This document shows, piece by piece, positions 33,524 through 42,203 of a DNA stretch of 64,000 nt. The notes below the pieces were generated by a model, which searched no databases, was not told the DNA's origin, and saw only the letters and a program-made list of their open reading frames with translations. The first letter of the stretch is position 1. Every line of letters starts with the position of its first letter. Both the position numbers and the translations under genes were made by a program. Source of the stretch: Lewinellaceae bacterium (lineage in GTDB: Bacteria; Bacteroidota; Bacteroidia; Chitinophagales; Saprospiraceae). The DNA is taken from contig JACJYQ010000006.1 in assembly GCA_020636025.1 (NCBI GenBank), positions 186,001 through 250,000 on the forward strand, read 5' to 3'.

Positions 33524-35374
33524 ATGAAAAATAAACTGGGATTTGACTTTTCACACCTGAGAGGCGATTTGCTTGGTGGCTTAACAGCAGGAATTGTGGC
33601 ATTACCTCTGGCTCTAGCCTTTGGCGTAAGTTCTGGTTTGGGGCCAAGCGCAGGATTATACGGAGCCATTTTTGTAGGTTTTTTTGCCGCTTTTTTTGGC
33701 GGAACCACTACACAGATATCAGGTCCAACGGCGCCTATGACTGCCGTATCCATGGTGGTTATTGCCAGCATTGTAGCTACATTCGATGGCGATGTAAGCA
33801 AGGCACTTCCTACCATTCTTACCGTTTTCCTGTTGGGCGGTCTCATTCAAATAGGGTTGGGGTTGATGGGCCTTGGCAAATACATCAAGTACATCCCGTA
33901 TCCCGTTGTATCCGGTTTCATGTCGGCCATTGGAGTCATCATTCTATTAACGCAGATTCAACCAATCGTAGGTTATTACGCAAAAGAGGATGCTGCGTTT
34001 GTGGAAGGATTTAAGCCGAAAGCGGAAGAAATCATTTTAGATAATATCCTGAAGGAAGAAGCTGGAGAAGGTTTATTGGTGTTGGAAGACTTTAAGGAAA
34101 CGATCGTGCGCGCCGAGCACATCACCGAAGAGCAGGTGCATAAGGAAGCACAAACACTGGCTGGGAAAGAGGCATCGGGCGTGATTGGCGCTTTTCGGGT
34201 TCTTCCCAGAGCGTTAGGGCAAATTAACTGGCTGGAGTTTTTACTGGCCCTTGGCACCATCCTCATCATTTATGGTTTCAAAAGAATCACCACTGTTATA
34301 CCAAGCACCCTGGTTGCCTTATTTGTTATGTCGGGCATTGCCGTCGGGTTTAACCTGGATTATAGACCCATTGAGGCCATTCCAAGCGGACTTCCGATGC
34401 CGAATCTGGGCATTTTTACCCATTTTAACTGGGAAAGCGTGGCGCCCTATATTTTCACAGCCATCACCCTGGCTCTACTGGGCTCCATTGATTCGCTGCT
34501 AACCTCCGTGGTGGCAGATAATATGACCAAGACCAAGCACCAGCCCAATAAAGAACTGGTGGGTCAGGGCATTGGCAACACCCTGGGCGCTTTGTTCGGC
34601 GGTATTCCCGGCGCCGGCGCGACCATCAGAACGGTGGTAAATATAAAAGCAGGTGGTAAAACCCGCTTGTCGGGCATGGTGGCGGCGAGTGTGCTTTTTA
34701 TCATACTCATCGCGCTTGGGCCTACTGCTTCTAAAATTCCGGCTGCCGTGCTGGCTGGTATTCTCATTACTGTAGGTATTGGCGTTATTGACTACAAAGG
34801 TCTGAGGGCGATACCTTACATGCCGCGCACAGAAGTAGTCATTTTGCTGACTGTTTTAATTCTCTCCTCAGTATGGAATCTGGTATTTGCCGTAGGAATA
34901 GGACTGGTGATCGCCTCTTTGATGTTTATGAAAAAGATCGGGGATCTCACAGCTCAGCAATCCGACTTGAAGTCATTAGAAGAAGAAACCTGGGATGATG
35001 AAATAGGCTTTCCAAAAGACCTGAAACAGGAAGTGTTTATCAAGCACATAAAAGGCCCTCTGTTTTTTGGATACACGAGCGATTTTCAAAGACTGGCCGC
35101 TCAAATTCCATCTACCGCCTCCACCGTGATCATCAGAATGGACAAAGTCCCGTACATGGACCAATCTGGATTGTATGCCATGGAAGACGTGGTGGTGGAT
35201 CTGGCAAAAAGCGGCAAGAAGGTACTTTTAGTTGATATATCTGCGCAACCTCGCTACATGCTTGAGCGCATCGACATCATTCCCGATCTGATTCCAAAAA
35301 CACAGATTTTTGGCAGCTTTAATGACTGCCTGAAATGGGTAAAAGAGAACGTTACTGATGAAGTAAAGGCTTAA
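33524..35374 (+). CDS. SulP-family inorganic anion transporter with STAS domain
   Basis: The 616-residue protein has the SulP transmembrane core: DLLGGLTAGIVALPLALAFGVSSGLGPSAGLYGA, FGGTTTQISGPTAPM, YPVVSGFMSAIGVI, LLGSIDSLLTSVVADNMT and GGIPGAGATIRTVVNIKAGG. A C-terminal STAS domain follows (MDKVPYMDQSGLYAMEDVVVDLAKSGKKVLLVDI in part). Family members move sulfate, bicarbonate or other anions across the inner membrane. I start it at the ATG at 33524 (MKNKLGFDFSHLRG). The frame is open back to 33437, but that extension would overlap the preceding gene and has no domain. An insert of about 65 charged residues (near 155-225) splits the membrane part. Confidence 0.9.
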   Translation: MKNKLGFDFSHLRGDLLGGLTAGIVALPLALAFGVSSGLGPSAGLYGAIFVGFFAAFFGGTTTQISGPTAPMTAVSMVVIASIVATFDGDVSKALPTILTVFLLGGLIQIGLGLMGLGKYIKYIPYPVVSGFMSAIGVIILLTQIQPIVGYYAKEDAAFVEGFKPKAEEIILDNILKEEAGEGLLVLEDFKETIVRAEHITEEQVHKEAQTLAGKEASGVIGAFRVLPRALGQINWLEFLLALGTILIIYGFKRITTVIPSTLVALFVMSGIAVGFNLDYRPIEAIPSGLPMPNLGIFTHFNWESVAPYIFTAITLALLGSIDSLLTSVVADNMTKTKHQPNKELVGQGIGNTLGALFGGIPGAGATIRTVVNIKAGGKTRLSGMVAASVLFIILIALGPTASKIPAAVLAGILITVGIGVIDYKGLRAIPYMPRTEVVILLTVLILSSVWNLVFAVGIGLVIASLMFMKKIGDLTAQQSDLKSLEEETWDDEIGFPKDLKQEVFIKHIKGPLFFGYTSDFQRLAAQIPSTASTVIIRMDKVPYMDQSGLYAMEDVVVDLAKSGKKVLLVDISAQPRYMLERIDIIPDLIPKTQIFGSFNDCLKWVKENVTDEVKA

Positions 35375-35378
35375 GGCC

Positions 35379-36011
35379 TTATTGCTTTTTTGCCAGGATC
35401 ACCAAATCGGTTGTAACAGACCCATCATCTTTCGGGAAGTTGATCTGTTGCATGTCAACCAAGACAAAGCCATTATCTTTCAATGCCGTCAATAGAAAAT
35501 CTGCCGGGTAGTAATGCATAAAAACCTCATCTCCCAGGCTGTTTTTCACCAAGCCTGATTTCTCAAAGTCATCTTCCATAGTGCTTACATAAAGCAGGCC
35601 ATGTGCATTCAAAATAGTGGCAGCGTTTCTGATTAATTGAAGTGTCTCTTCCTTGTTAAGGTAAGGCAGCACAAACCCGCAAACCACCCCATCATACTGC
35701 TGATTGAGCTTGTCAATATCGCGGCAATCCATCAGTTGAAACTCCGCAGCAGGATTGTTTCGAGCTGCCAGTTCTATCATATTGGGTGCCAGGTCAGTTC
35801 CCAGAATTTTAAGTTCCGGTCTTTTTTGCAGCAAATAGCGCGTGATATTCCCCGGCCCGCAAGCTAATTCCAGAACATTTGCATCGGGTTTTGGCAAGTG
35901 CTCACAGAACAGATCATAGGTGCAGTTGTACAAATCCAGATCCATGTACTTCACTTGGTAAGTCCGTGCCCGTTTATTGAATACGGAAACGGCGATTTGG
36001 TTTTTATCCAT
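35379..36011 (-). CDS. Class I SAM-dependent methyltransferase
   Basis: The 210-residue protein has the methyltransferase SAM-binding fold: motif I VLELACGPGNITRYLL, motif II GTDLAPNMIELAAR, a DCRDIDKL acidic loop and VCGFVLPYL. The substrate is unknown; small size and sequence suggest a small molecule. It converges on the SulP gene with only four bases between stop codons. Its upstream region is a 7-bp repeat array. Confidence 0.85.
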   Translation of the reverse strand: MDKNQIAVSVFNKRARTYQVKYMDLDLYNCTYDLFCEHLPKPDANVLELACGPGNITRYLLQKRPELKILGTDLAPNMIELAARNNPAAEFQLMDCRDIDKLNQQYDGVVCGFVLPYLNKEETLQLIRNAATILNAHGLLYVSTMEDDFEKSGLVKNSLGDEVFMHYYPADFLLTALKDNGFVLVDMQQINFPKDDGSVTTDLVILAKKQ

Positions 36012-36018
36012 GGTATTA

Positions 36019-36058
36019 GAGTGCGGAGTGATGAGTGCGGAGTGCGGAGTGATGAGTG
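36019..36058. repeat. GAGTGCG heptanucleotide repeats upstream of the methyltransferase
   Basis: Interrupted tandem copies of GAGTGCG with GAGTGAT variants start a few bases upstream of the methyltransferase start codon. The unit is shared with 37612-37665 and 26651-26679. Confidence 0.85.
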
Positions 36059-36158
36059 ATTGTACATCCCTGATATGGATTGTCTACAACTGATTAAACA
36101 GTCGAGGCAATCTGTTATGCCAATCTCATTTATTTATACGTAAGTTGTAGGCTTTAGC

Positions 36159-37601
36159 TTACTTCACCACTATTTTTCTGATGGCGGTTCCAGCTGATGT
36201 TTCAACTTGTACTAAATACAATCCGCTTTTTCTAAGTGTAAACGATGATGATTTTGTCTGTGGTCCAAGTGTTTGGATCACCTGCCCAAATAAATTAAAA
36301 ATTGTTATGCGATTGATGTCCATATCACTATCTACATAAAATATTCCACTGGATGGGTTGGGGTAAACCGACAAGTGCAAATCAGCATTATTATCCTTGG
36401 TGGAAGACAGCGGAGAGAAATCGCCCTTTCTGTATTTTATCGATCCTGTATTGGTATTTTGCCATACAACGTGCACGTGTCCATTACCTACCGCCACATC
36501 GCAATTACTCAAATAGTCCAGTGTTATTGTATCTAATTCAGATGGCAAACCGGAAGAGATGTCATTCGTAAAACGCAATATCCCTTGTCGCTTCCCACTT
36601 ACAACCTGCTGCCAGGCAATGGCCATGGCTTTGCCGTCGCTGTCCATCCGCGGATAGTTTTGTTGGGACAATCCGGATATTGTCCCAGTAAGTGGCATAG
36701 CTGAAGCGCCCGAAAGATCTGTTATGGAAGATTTGCTGTAATACACCAGATTTTTACCGCTGGCGCCATTCATAAAGGTTCCATACAGTGTATCCCCTAC
36801 AATAATGCCATCGGGGCCATTTGCGGGACATGCAGACAAAAACCAGTTCTGCTGGTCGATGCCGATACCTGTTGAAAAGGTGTTGCCGGTGTCGGTAGAT
36901 ATCCCAGCCCAGGTGTCCCGAATATTATCGTTGTTATCCCTATAAATCATGGCTACATGCCCCCCTGAACAAGTAAGAGTTCCCGGACAACAATCGCAAA
37001 TTTCTGCCTTTGAATCCGACCAGGCGCTGGCCTTCACATCCGTTAAAAAAGTATTGCCCAAATCATTGGAGCGACAAACCGCCCAGCGGGATTCACCAAA
37101 ACTGTTGTCGAATTTCATGAAGCCAACTATTGGATTACCCTGGTCATCGGTAGTAACTGTTGGAAATCGCGACAGGCTATCGGCTATATAATCCACCCGA
37201 ACTGGCGTGGAAAAATTCGCGCCCCCATCATAGGAGTGCACGCAATAAATATGACTATCGCTTGAGCTCTCTGGAATTTCCTTGAAAACCACATACACTG
37301 TATCACCATGCGAGGCGATGTCGGGCCCCATCCAGTCGGCGCCTGCCACATTGAGGTTGGCCGGGTTCAACAATACCGGTGTGGTAAAAGCAGTGCCATT
37401 CCAGCGTGAGAACATGCACCTGCTCGCATGGTTCCACACAACCAACGGGTTGCCGGACCCGTCCAGCACCACATGGGGATGATTGCTTCCCGAGCTTGAA
37501 GGCGCCAGATCTTGGTTTGGACTCCAGGCGATCTGGCTTTGAGTCCAGGATGTGAAACTGATGAGCATCAATGTTGCGATGAGTGTACTTTTGAATTTCA
37601 T
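36159..37601 (-). CDS. Secreted sialidase-like propeller protein with T9SS sorting domain
   Basis: The 480-residue protein starts at the ATG at 37601 (MKFKSTLIATLMLISFTSWTQS, signal peptide). The TTG at 37607 is less likely. Residues about 25-390 show BNR/sialidase-like repeats with Asp-box-like segments (SYDGGANFSTPV, SNDLGNTFLTDV, STDTGNTFSTGI). A type A T9SS sorting domain ends it (LSVYPNPSSGIFYVDSD ... SGLYLVQVETSAGTAIRKIVVK). The catalytic Arg triad of true sialidases was not identified, so the enzymatic role is open. A CDCCPGTLTC segment near residue 210 is unusually Cys-rich. Confidence 0.8.
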   Translation of the reverse strand: MKFKSTLIATLMLISFTSWTQSQIAWSPNQDLAPSSSGSNHPHVVLDGSGNPLVVWNHASRCMFSRWNGTAFTTPVLLNPANLNVAGADWMGPDIASHGDTVYVVFKEIPESSSDSHIYCVHSYDGGANFSTPVRVDYIADSLSRFPTVTTDDQGNPIVGFMKFDNSFGESRWAVCRSNDLGNTFLTDVKASAWSDSKAEICDCCPGTLTCSGGHVAMIYRDNNDNIRDTWAGISTDTGNTFSTGIGIDQQNWFLSACPANGPDGIIVGDTLYGTFMNGASGKNLVYYSKSSITDLSGASAMPLTGTISGLSQQNYPRMDSDGKAMAIAWQQVVSGKRQGILRFTNDISSGLPSELDTITLDYLSNCDVAVGNGHVHVVWQNTNTGSIKYRKGDFSPLSSTKDNNADLHLSVYPNPSSGIFYVDSDMDINRITIFNLFGQVIQTLGPQTKSSSFTLRKSGLYLVQVETSAGTAIRKIVVK

Positions 37602-37611
37602 AGTCAATTTT

Positions 37612-37665
37612 GAGTGCGGAGTGCGGAGTGCGGAGTGCGGAGTGCGGAGTGCGGAGTGATTTTAT
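37612..37665. repeat. Heptanucleotide array (GAGTGCG)7
   Basis: Seven perfect tandem copies of GAGTGCG and a partial eighth begin 10 bp upstream of the start codon of the sialidase-like T9SS gene, in the position of its 5' leader. Confidence 0.95.
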
Positions 37666-37680
37666 GGAAATTGGTACTTA

Positions 37681-39201
37681 TTAAGGCCGCATTTTTTGTT
37701 CGAAGGTGCATATCATGAATTCTGCGGGGTGGGTTATGGCGATTCCTACAATTACGCGCATGATGCCCTCGGTTATATCGTTAGCAGTCATGGTAATTCC
37801 CAGGCCAACTTGAACGTAATAAGCGTCTTCTGGCTTTGCACCGACCAAGCCACCCTGTCGCCAGAAATTTGACAGGAAATTGCTGATCAAAGCTTTCACG
37901 TCTGTCCAGGTCGTTGACGTATTTGCTTGAAATACATAAGGCTCTACGGCATATTTGATGGATTGTTCAATAAAAATCAGTGTCCGTCGAACGCTGATGT
38001 ATCGAAAGTCCAGGTTATTTCCATCGAGGGTACGTGCTCCCCAAATCAATACGCCTCGACCCGGGAAACTGCGAATGGCATTTACAGCCTTCCCGTTTGC
38101 GGGTGTGTTCAGGTCAATTTGTTCGTCGTCGGAAACATGCACCATTGGGCGGATCACGGAACCAACATTGACATTAGCCGGCGATTTGAACACGCCCTCG
38201 GAATGATCCACCATGCAATAGATCCCTGCCATGCCTGCGGCTGGTGGGAGGGTGTTCAGGTCTTCCAATATGCTATTTAGTATGTCTTTGTATAATGGAC
38301 TTACTGCCAGCAAGGTTTCATGCACCTTCTGATCTTGCACAGTTGAAATTTTTTCAATCTCTGCCAAAATTGATATCACCTTGGAATCTTCCTCAGTTGG
38401 AGGAGTAGCGCCGCTAAGTGCGGGTAGCTCTGCTTTTAAAAGCTCCTTCAAGGTATCTTGGGAAGCAGAGTCTATACAGGTGTAATCCATGGTCTTGAGA
38501 CTCGAGATATTCGTCAATACCCATGGGTAATAAGCGGCGCCCCATTGCAGGTAGGCATTGTTCAGGTCATTCCGGAATTGGTCGATCACATCCGTTTGGG
38601 GATCCAGACTTCTCTCCTTGTAACCATCATACACATCGAGAATGGCGAAGCGACTCTTCATGGTTCCGCCACAGTGTTCCAGCATGGCATTATGAAGCAC
38701 ACTCACGTCACTCCGGTTTTCCAGCGACATCATATCCGGCATCACAATCATGGTGGGTTCCCGTTCCTTTGTGAGCGTGCGGAGACCAATTAAGCCATTC
38801 GCGTTTTCGTCATCGAAATGCTCCCTGGTAATTTCCGCTCCATAACTTCCTATGGAAACAATGTAACAATCCGATCCGCCATTGGCAAAAAACAACTTCA
38901 GGCAATGAAATAGATAGAACCTTTTTTTGCGCCTGGTTACGGAAATTGAATAAGGTTTTGGTGAACCATTTGGGCTCTTTTTAAGCGTATACCCAATGGC
39001 AGGTTCTCCACCAAAAACCTGGACAAACTGTGCGAATGAATCAATACGCGTTGGGACATTCGTGACATCCTTATTGCCATCCATCGCCTTTTCCGTATAA
39101 CCAACAAATGCCAGGACAGCGGTTGCCACAGGTACTGCGGAATTGGGGAATGCACTTTTTTCCTCAATGAATACACCCGGGGTTTTAAAGACTTTAGCCA
39201 T
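37681..39201 (-). CDS. Contractile tail sheath protein (phage/eCIS type), orphan
   Basis: The 506-residue protein begins at the ATG at 39201 (MAKVFKTPGVFIEEKSAFPNSAV), the usual start of extracellular contractile injection system sheath proteins. The C-terminal sheath domain is clear: NAIRSFPGRGVLIWGARTL, FRYISVRRTLIFIEQSIKYA, PYVFQANTSTTWTDVKALI, NFWRQGGLVGAKPEDAYYVQ and a final strand-exchange region ending TFEQKMRP. Such proteins polymerise around a tail tube and contract. None of the partners (tube, baseplate, spike, ATPase) is encoded nearby; the flanks are a T9SS gene and repeats. The full locus may lie elsewhere in the genome. Confidence 0.9.
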   Translation of the reverse strand: MAKVFKTPGVFIEEKSAFPNSAVPVATAVLAFVGYTEKAMDGNKDVTNVPTRIDSFAQFVQVFGGEPAIGYTLKKSPNGSPKPYSISVTRRKKRFYLFHCLKLFFANGGSDCYIVSIGSYGAEITREHFDDENANGLIGLRTLTKEREPTMIVMPDMMSLENRSDVSVLHNAMLEHCGGTMKSRFAILDVYDGYKERSLDPQTDVIDQFRNDLNNAYLQWGAAYYPWVLTNISSLKTMDYTCIDSASQDTLKELLKAELPALSGATPPTEEDSKVISILAEIEKISTVQDQKVHETLLAVSPLYKDILNSILEDLNTLPPAAGMAGIYCMVDHSEGVFKSPANVNVGSVIRPMVHVSDDEQIDLNTPANGKAVNAIRSFPGRGVLIWGARTLDGNNLDFRYISVRRTLIFIEQSIKYAVEPYVFQANTSTTWTDVKALISNFLSNFWRQGGLVGAKPEDAYYVQVGLGITMTANDITEGIMRVIVGIAITHPAEFMICTFEQKMRP

Positions 39202-39343
39202 CGATCCTGATTTAGTTATCAAAATATCTGCAGCAGTCCCGCATATCAGGAACAGGTTCAGATATAATTCTTCAAATATCAGGAATTATAAACAATCCAT
39301 CCTTAATATCTCTCTGTGCGTTTCCAGCGCAGCATAAGGTGGA

Positions 39344-39402
39344 ATGAGAAATTGATCGCTCACTCCGATGTGGCGTTTGGTGTTGAAAAAAACACCAAAC
39401 GC
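39344..39402. repeat. GCGTTTGGTGTT hairpin repeat, copy 1
   Basis: GCGTTTGGTGTT-GAAAAA-AACACCAAACGC (39373-39402) is a perfect 12-bp hairpin preceded by a TTGATCGCTCACTCCG flank. It lies in the 313-bp gap between the sheath and ATPase genes. GCGGCGAAAA repeats follow to about 39425. The closest copy, including the flank, is at 40697-40753. Confidence 0.9.
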
Positions 39403-39514
39403 GGCGAAAAACGCGGCGAAAACACGGTAAAAACTAGTTATTGTTTTTTGGAAATTTCGGAATATAAATCCGAATTTTCAAAGATAAATATGTACATTTG
39501 TCAAAAATCACCGA

Positions 39515-40648
39515 ATGTCAACTAAGATCATTGAAAGGCACAAAGACCATAGAGCCATAGCAGAATTGTTGGGTATTTTTCCTGTCACGGCTATTCTGGG
39601 GCCGAGGCAGGTGGGTAAAACCACCTTGGCTAAAACCTTTAAACCCAAGCACATATTTGATCTGGAAAACCCACGGGATTTTGCTTTATTGGACAACCCA
39701 CAGTTAGCGTTGGAAAAACTGGAAGGGCTCATCATGATTGATGAAGTACAGCGAAAAGCTGAACTCTTTCCTTTGCTACGGTATTTGGTGGACAACAACC
39801 CTAAACAGCGGTATCTGATTTTGGGAAGCGCATCGTCCAGCCTAAAACAACAAAGTGGAGAATCATTAGCAGGCCGCATAGGATACTACTATCTGACGGG
39901 TTTAAATTTAATAGAGACCGGCAAAGAAACCATGGACACTCTTTGGCTTAGGGGTGGTTTCCCACGTTCTTTTCTAATGGACTCAGATAGCCAAAGTATG
40001 ATTTGGCGCGCCAATTTTATATCTACCTTCCTGGAAAGAGACCTGAACTTATTGGGTGTTAGTGTCCCTCCCAGCGTCATGTATCGCTTTTGGACAATGT
40101 TGAGCCATTATCATGGACAATCCATAAATTATAGTGAACTGGCAAGATCATTCGGCATTTCCGATAAAACCGCAAAATTGTACATTTCCGTTCTGGAAGA
40201 CACATTCATGGTTCGCCAACTCATGCCGTGGCATGCCAATTTAGGTAAACGCCTTGTAAAAAGCCCCAAAATATACCTAAGAGATTCCGGCATTTTCCAC
40301 GCCCTACAATCCATAAACACAATTCAGGAGTTGAGATCAAACCCTAAAATAGGAGCCTCCTGGGAAGGTTTTGCTATGGAAGAATTGATTTCCCATGTAG
40401 AAAAGAGGGACAGTGAAGTATTTTTTTATGCCACTCACGGAGGTGTAGAAGTTGACCTTTATTGGCAACACCAGGGTAAAAGAATAGGGGCTGAATTCAA
40501 GTACACGGACGCTCCCGGCACCACCAAATCCATGCAGCAAGCCATTTCAGACCTTAACTTAGATGAGCTTTGGGTCATTTACCCCGGTAACAGAAAGTAC
40601 CAGTTGACAGATAAGATCACAGTAATGCCGTTAACAGAGATAGCTTAA
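39515..40648 (+). CDS. ATPase of the AAA_14 / DUF4143 family
   Basis: The 377-residue protein has a P-loop ATPase N-terminal domain (Walker A AILGPRQVGKTTLAK near residue 30, Walker B GLIMIDEVQR near 70, sensor-like YLILGSASSSL). A winged-helix-like middle follows (INYSELARSFGISDKTAKLYIS). The DUF4143 nuclease-like C-terminus shows LRDSGIFHAL, ASWEGFAMEELI and GGVEVDLYWQHQGKRIGAEFKYT. The E-x-D...ExK residues in that last part are those of a PD-(D/E)XK fold. Function of the family is not established; members are scattered and often mobile. It lies between two nearly identical hairpin repeats and next to an IS3 element. Confidence 0.88.
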   Translation: MSTKIIERHKDHRAIAELLGIFPVTAILGPRQVGKTTLAKTFKPKHIFDLENPRDFALLDNPQLALEKLEGLIMIDEVQRKAELFPLLRYLVDNNPKQRYLILGSASSSLKQQSGESLAGRIGYYYLTGLNLIETGKETMDTLWLRGGFPRSFLMDSDSQSMIWRANFISTFLERDLNLLGVSVPPSVMYRFWTMLSHYHGQSINYSELARSFGISDKTAKLYISVLEDTFMVRQLMPWHANLGKRLVKSPKIYLRDSGIFHALQSINTIQELRSNPKIGASWEGFAMEELISHVEKRDSEVFFYATHGGVEVDLYWQHQGKRIGAEFKYTDAPGTTKSMQQAISDLNLDELWVIYPGNRKYQLTDKITVMPLTEIA

Positions 40649-40696
40649 TTCCATGACTTTCCCGGTTATGCTTTCTGAATTTAAGGCAATGTGAAA

Positions 40697-40753
40697 GGAG
40701 AAATTGATCGCTCACTCCGCTGTGGCGTTTGGTGTTGAAAAAAACACCAAACG
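40697..40753. repeat. GCGTTTGGTGTT hairpin repeat, copy 2, cut by the IS element
   Basis: The 57 bp match copy 1 at 39344 almost base for base (GAAATTGATCGCTCACTCCG, then GCGTTTGGTGTT-GAAAAA-AACACCAAACG). The copy stops at CCAAACG, where the left end of the IS3-family element begins. Confidence 0.9.
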
Positions 40754-40788
40754 TGGACTTCCTCACAGAAGTGGACACATAGATAAGC

Positions 40789-41655
40789 TTAAGCAGCCAA
40801 GTTTGCAGTTTTTTCATAGAAGGCTTCCCAAGGAGTCAATCCTTTTAATGAAGAATGGATTCTTTTGGTGTTGTACCAGCCTTCTATGTATTTAAAAATC
40901 AGGGAGTTGAGCGAGGCAGACTTTAATAGTTTTTGTCTGTTCAACTCCTCGGTTTTTATTGTTTTGAAAAACGATTCTGCCACAGCATTATCCCAACAAT
41001 TTCCTTTTCTCGACATGCTTTGCGTGATGCCATAACAGGTCAAAATTTCTCTAAAATCATCACAAGCGTATTGTATACCTCTATCTGAATGAAACATCAG
41101 GCCACTATAGGGCTTGATGCTCCGTCTTTGAATTGCTTGGTTAAGGGTTTCAATAACAGTATGTCGAGCGTGCAAGGTTCGACTTAAAGTCCAGCCTACT
41201 ACTGACCTGTCTGCCAAATCCAGAATCACTGTCAAGTAGCGCCATCCGGCATCTGTTGGAATATAGGTTATGTCGCTCACCCATACAGTATTGACTTTTT
41301 CAACCGCAAAGTTTCGCTCCAACAAGTTGGGACAAACAGGTAGCTTATGATCAGAATCAGTCGTGTGTACAAATCTGCGCGTGGGTCTTGCTACCAGCCT
41401 CAAATACTGCATCCGCCTGGCTATTGTGGCTACCGAAACCATTTTGCCTGTACCTGTTTTGCTTAATGCCAACCACACCCTGGGACTCCCATAGCGACGG
41501 TTACTTCGCTCGAAGGCAGCCTTTATTTCTTCATTCAATTCTATTTCCCTAGTCTTTGTACAGCTGAATTTCAACCATTTATAATAGCCACTCCTACTTA
41601 CCCCAAGTGCTCTGGACATCATCTCAACAGGAAAACGAGTAGTGTTTTGCTTCAT
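40789..41655 (-). CDS. IS3-family transposase OrfB (DDE integrase domain)
   Basis: The 288-residue protein carries an HTH_21 segment (AAFERSNRRYGSPRVWLAL) and an rve integrase core. The DDE triad is visible as the Asp in NTVWVSDITYIPT, the Asp in MFHSDRGIQYA and the Glu in NCWDNAVAESFFKTIKTEEL. The start codon overlaps the orfA stop as ATGA, so OrfB may be made by coupled translation. IS3 elements usually make an OrfAB fusion by frameshifting, and an A-rich GGAAAAATTT stretch just upstream of the overlap could serve for that. The frame is intact, so the element may be active. Confidence 0.93.
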   Translation of the reverse strand: MKQNTTRFPVEMMSRALGVSRSGYYKWLKFSCTKTREIELNEEIKAAFERSNRRYGSPRVWLALSKTGTGKMVSVATIARRMQYLRLVARPTRRFVHTTDSDHKLPVCPNLLERNFAVEKVNTVWVSDITYIPTDAGWRYLTVILDLADRSVVGWTLSRTLHARHTVIETLNQAIQRRSIKPYSGLMFHSDRGIQYACDDFREILTCYGITQSMSRKGNCWDNAVAESFFKTIKTEELNRQKLLKSASLNSLIFKYIEGWYNTKRIHSSLKGLTPWEAFYEKTANLAA

Positions 41656-41969
41656 GAAAGCAAATTTTTCCTGTCGGGTGACGAGAAGATGCCCAAGGCC
41701 TTTTTTAATATCTCTTTCTCCAACTCAGCTTCTTTCAACTGCTTCTTCAAACGAGCAATCTCCTGCTCCTCGGCACTCATGACTTTATTCCCATGGCCCG
41801 GAAAGGATGCCCCTTCATTACGCAAATACTCTCTCCGCCACTTATAAACACTGTTCGCATGTATCTTGTACTGTTCAGCTAAGTCTTCTATCGAAACACC
41901 TTCTTCAAGGGATTGGCTTACAATTTCTAACTTCTGCTCTTTCGTGAAATTCCTTCTGATCTTTGACAT
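41652..41969 (-). CDS. IS3-family transposase OrfA (HTH_Tnp_1)
   Basis: The 105-residue protein has the helix-turn-helix of IS3 OrfA (RRNFTKEQKLEIVSQSLEEGVSIEDLAEQYKIHANSVYKWRREY in segments). A Leu-zipper-like helix follows (EIARLKKQLKEAELEKEILKKALG). It binds the element's ends. It overlaps orfB by four bases. Confidence 0.93.
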   Translation of the reverse strand: MSKIRRNFTKEQKLEIVSQSLEEGVSIEDLAEQYKIHANSVYKWRREYLRNEGASFPGHGNKVMSAEEQEIARLKKQLKEAELEKEILKKALGIFSSPDRKNLLS

Positions 41970-42044
41970 TTTGATTGGTTTTGAAAAGTGATAGTACAGC
42001 TTTTCAAGCTTATCTTACTGTCTACTTTTTTGAGAAGCTCCACA

Positions 42045-42203
42045 GCTTGCTTACCAGTTAAAGTAATTGGCAACCAGCAATTGGATTATGTGCTTGTTTG
42101 GGAATCAGGCCTGTGTTTTAATGACTCCGGAATAGATTTTTTAATAACAGGCAAATCGGTGATTTATCCCGGAGATCAGCCAAAATTAATAAGAATGCAA
42201 TAA
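42045..42203 (+). pseudogene. Possible 3' remnant of a gene cut by the IS element
   Basis: Directly right of the IS end, an open frame of 52 codons ends at TAA at 42201-42203. The residues LDYVLVWESGLCFNDSG and FLITGKSVIYPGDQP have a natural protein composition, but no family is recognised. The frame runs leftwards into the IS end and has no start of its own outside it. It may instead be chance. Confidence 0.3.

Larger units (their letters stand above)
40754..42042 (-). mobile_element. IS3-family insertion sequence
   Basis: The element spans 1289 bp with imperfect terminal inverted repeats of about 35 bp: left end TGGACTTCCTCACAGAAG... and right end (reversed) TGGAGCTTCTCAAAAAAG..., both ending in GATAAGCT. 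It has the two overlapping reading frames orfA and orfB typical of IS3. The left end interrupts the hairpin repeat at 40697-40753. The right flank is not the rest of that repeat, and no target duplication is visible, so a deletion or rearrangement has probably followed insertion. Confidence 0.88.

Noticed and set aside
24822..39201. A single contractile injection locus formed by the collar-like protein and the sheath protein
   Set aside because: They are 12 kb apart with unrelated genes between, the collar-like protein has a Sec signal peptide, and no other tail genes are present.
40751..42045. Target-site duplication of the IS3 element
   Set aside because: The three bases left (ACG) and right (CAG) of the ends do not match, nor do longer flanks.
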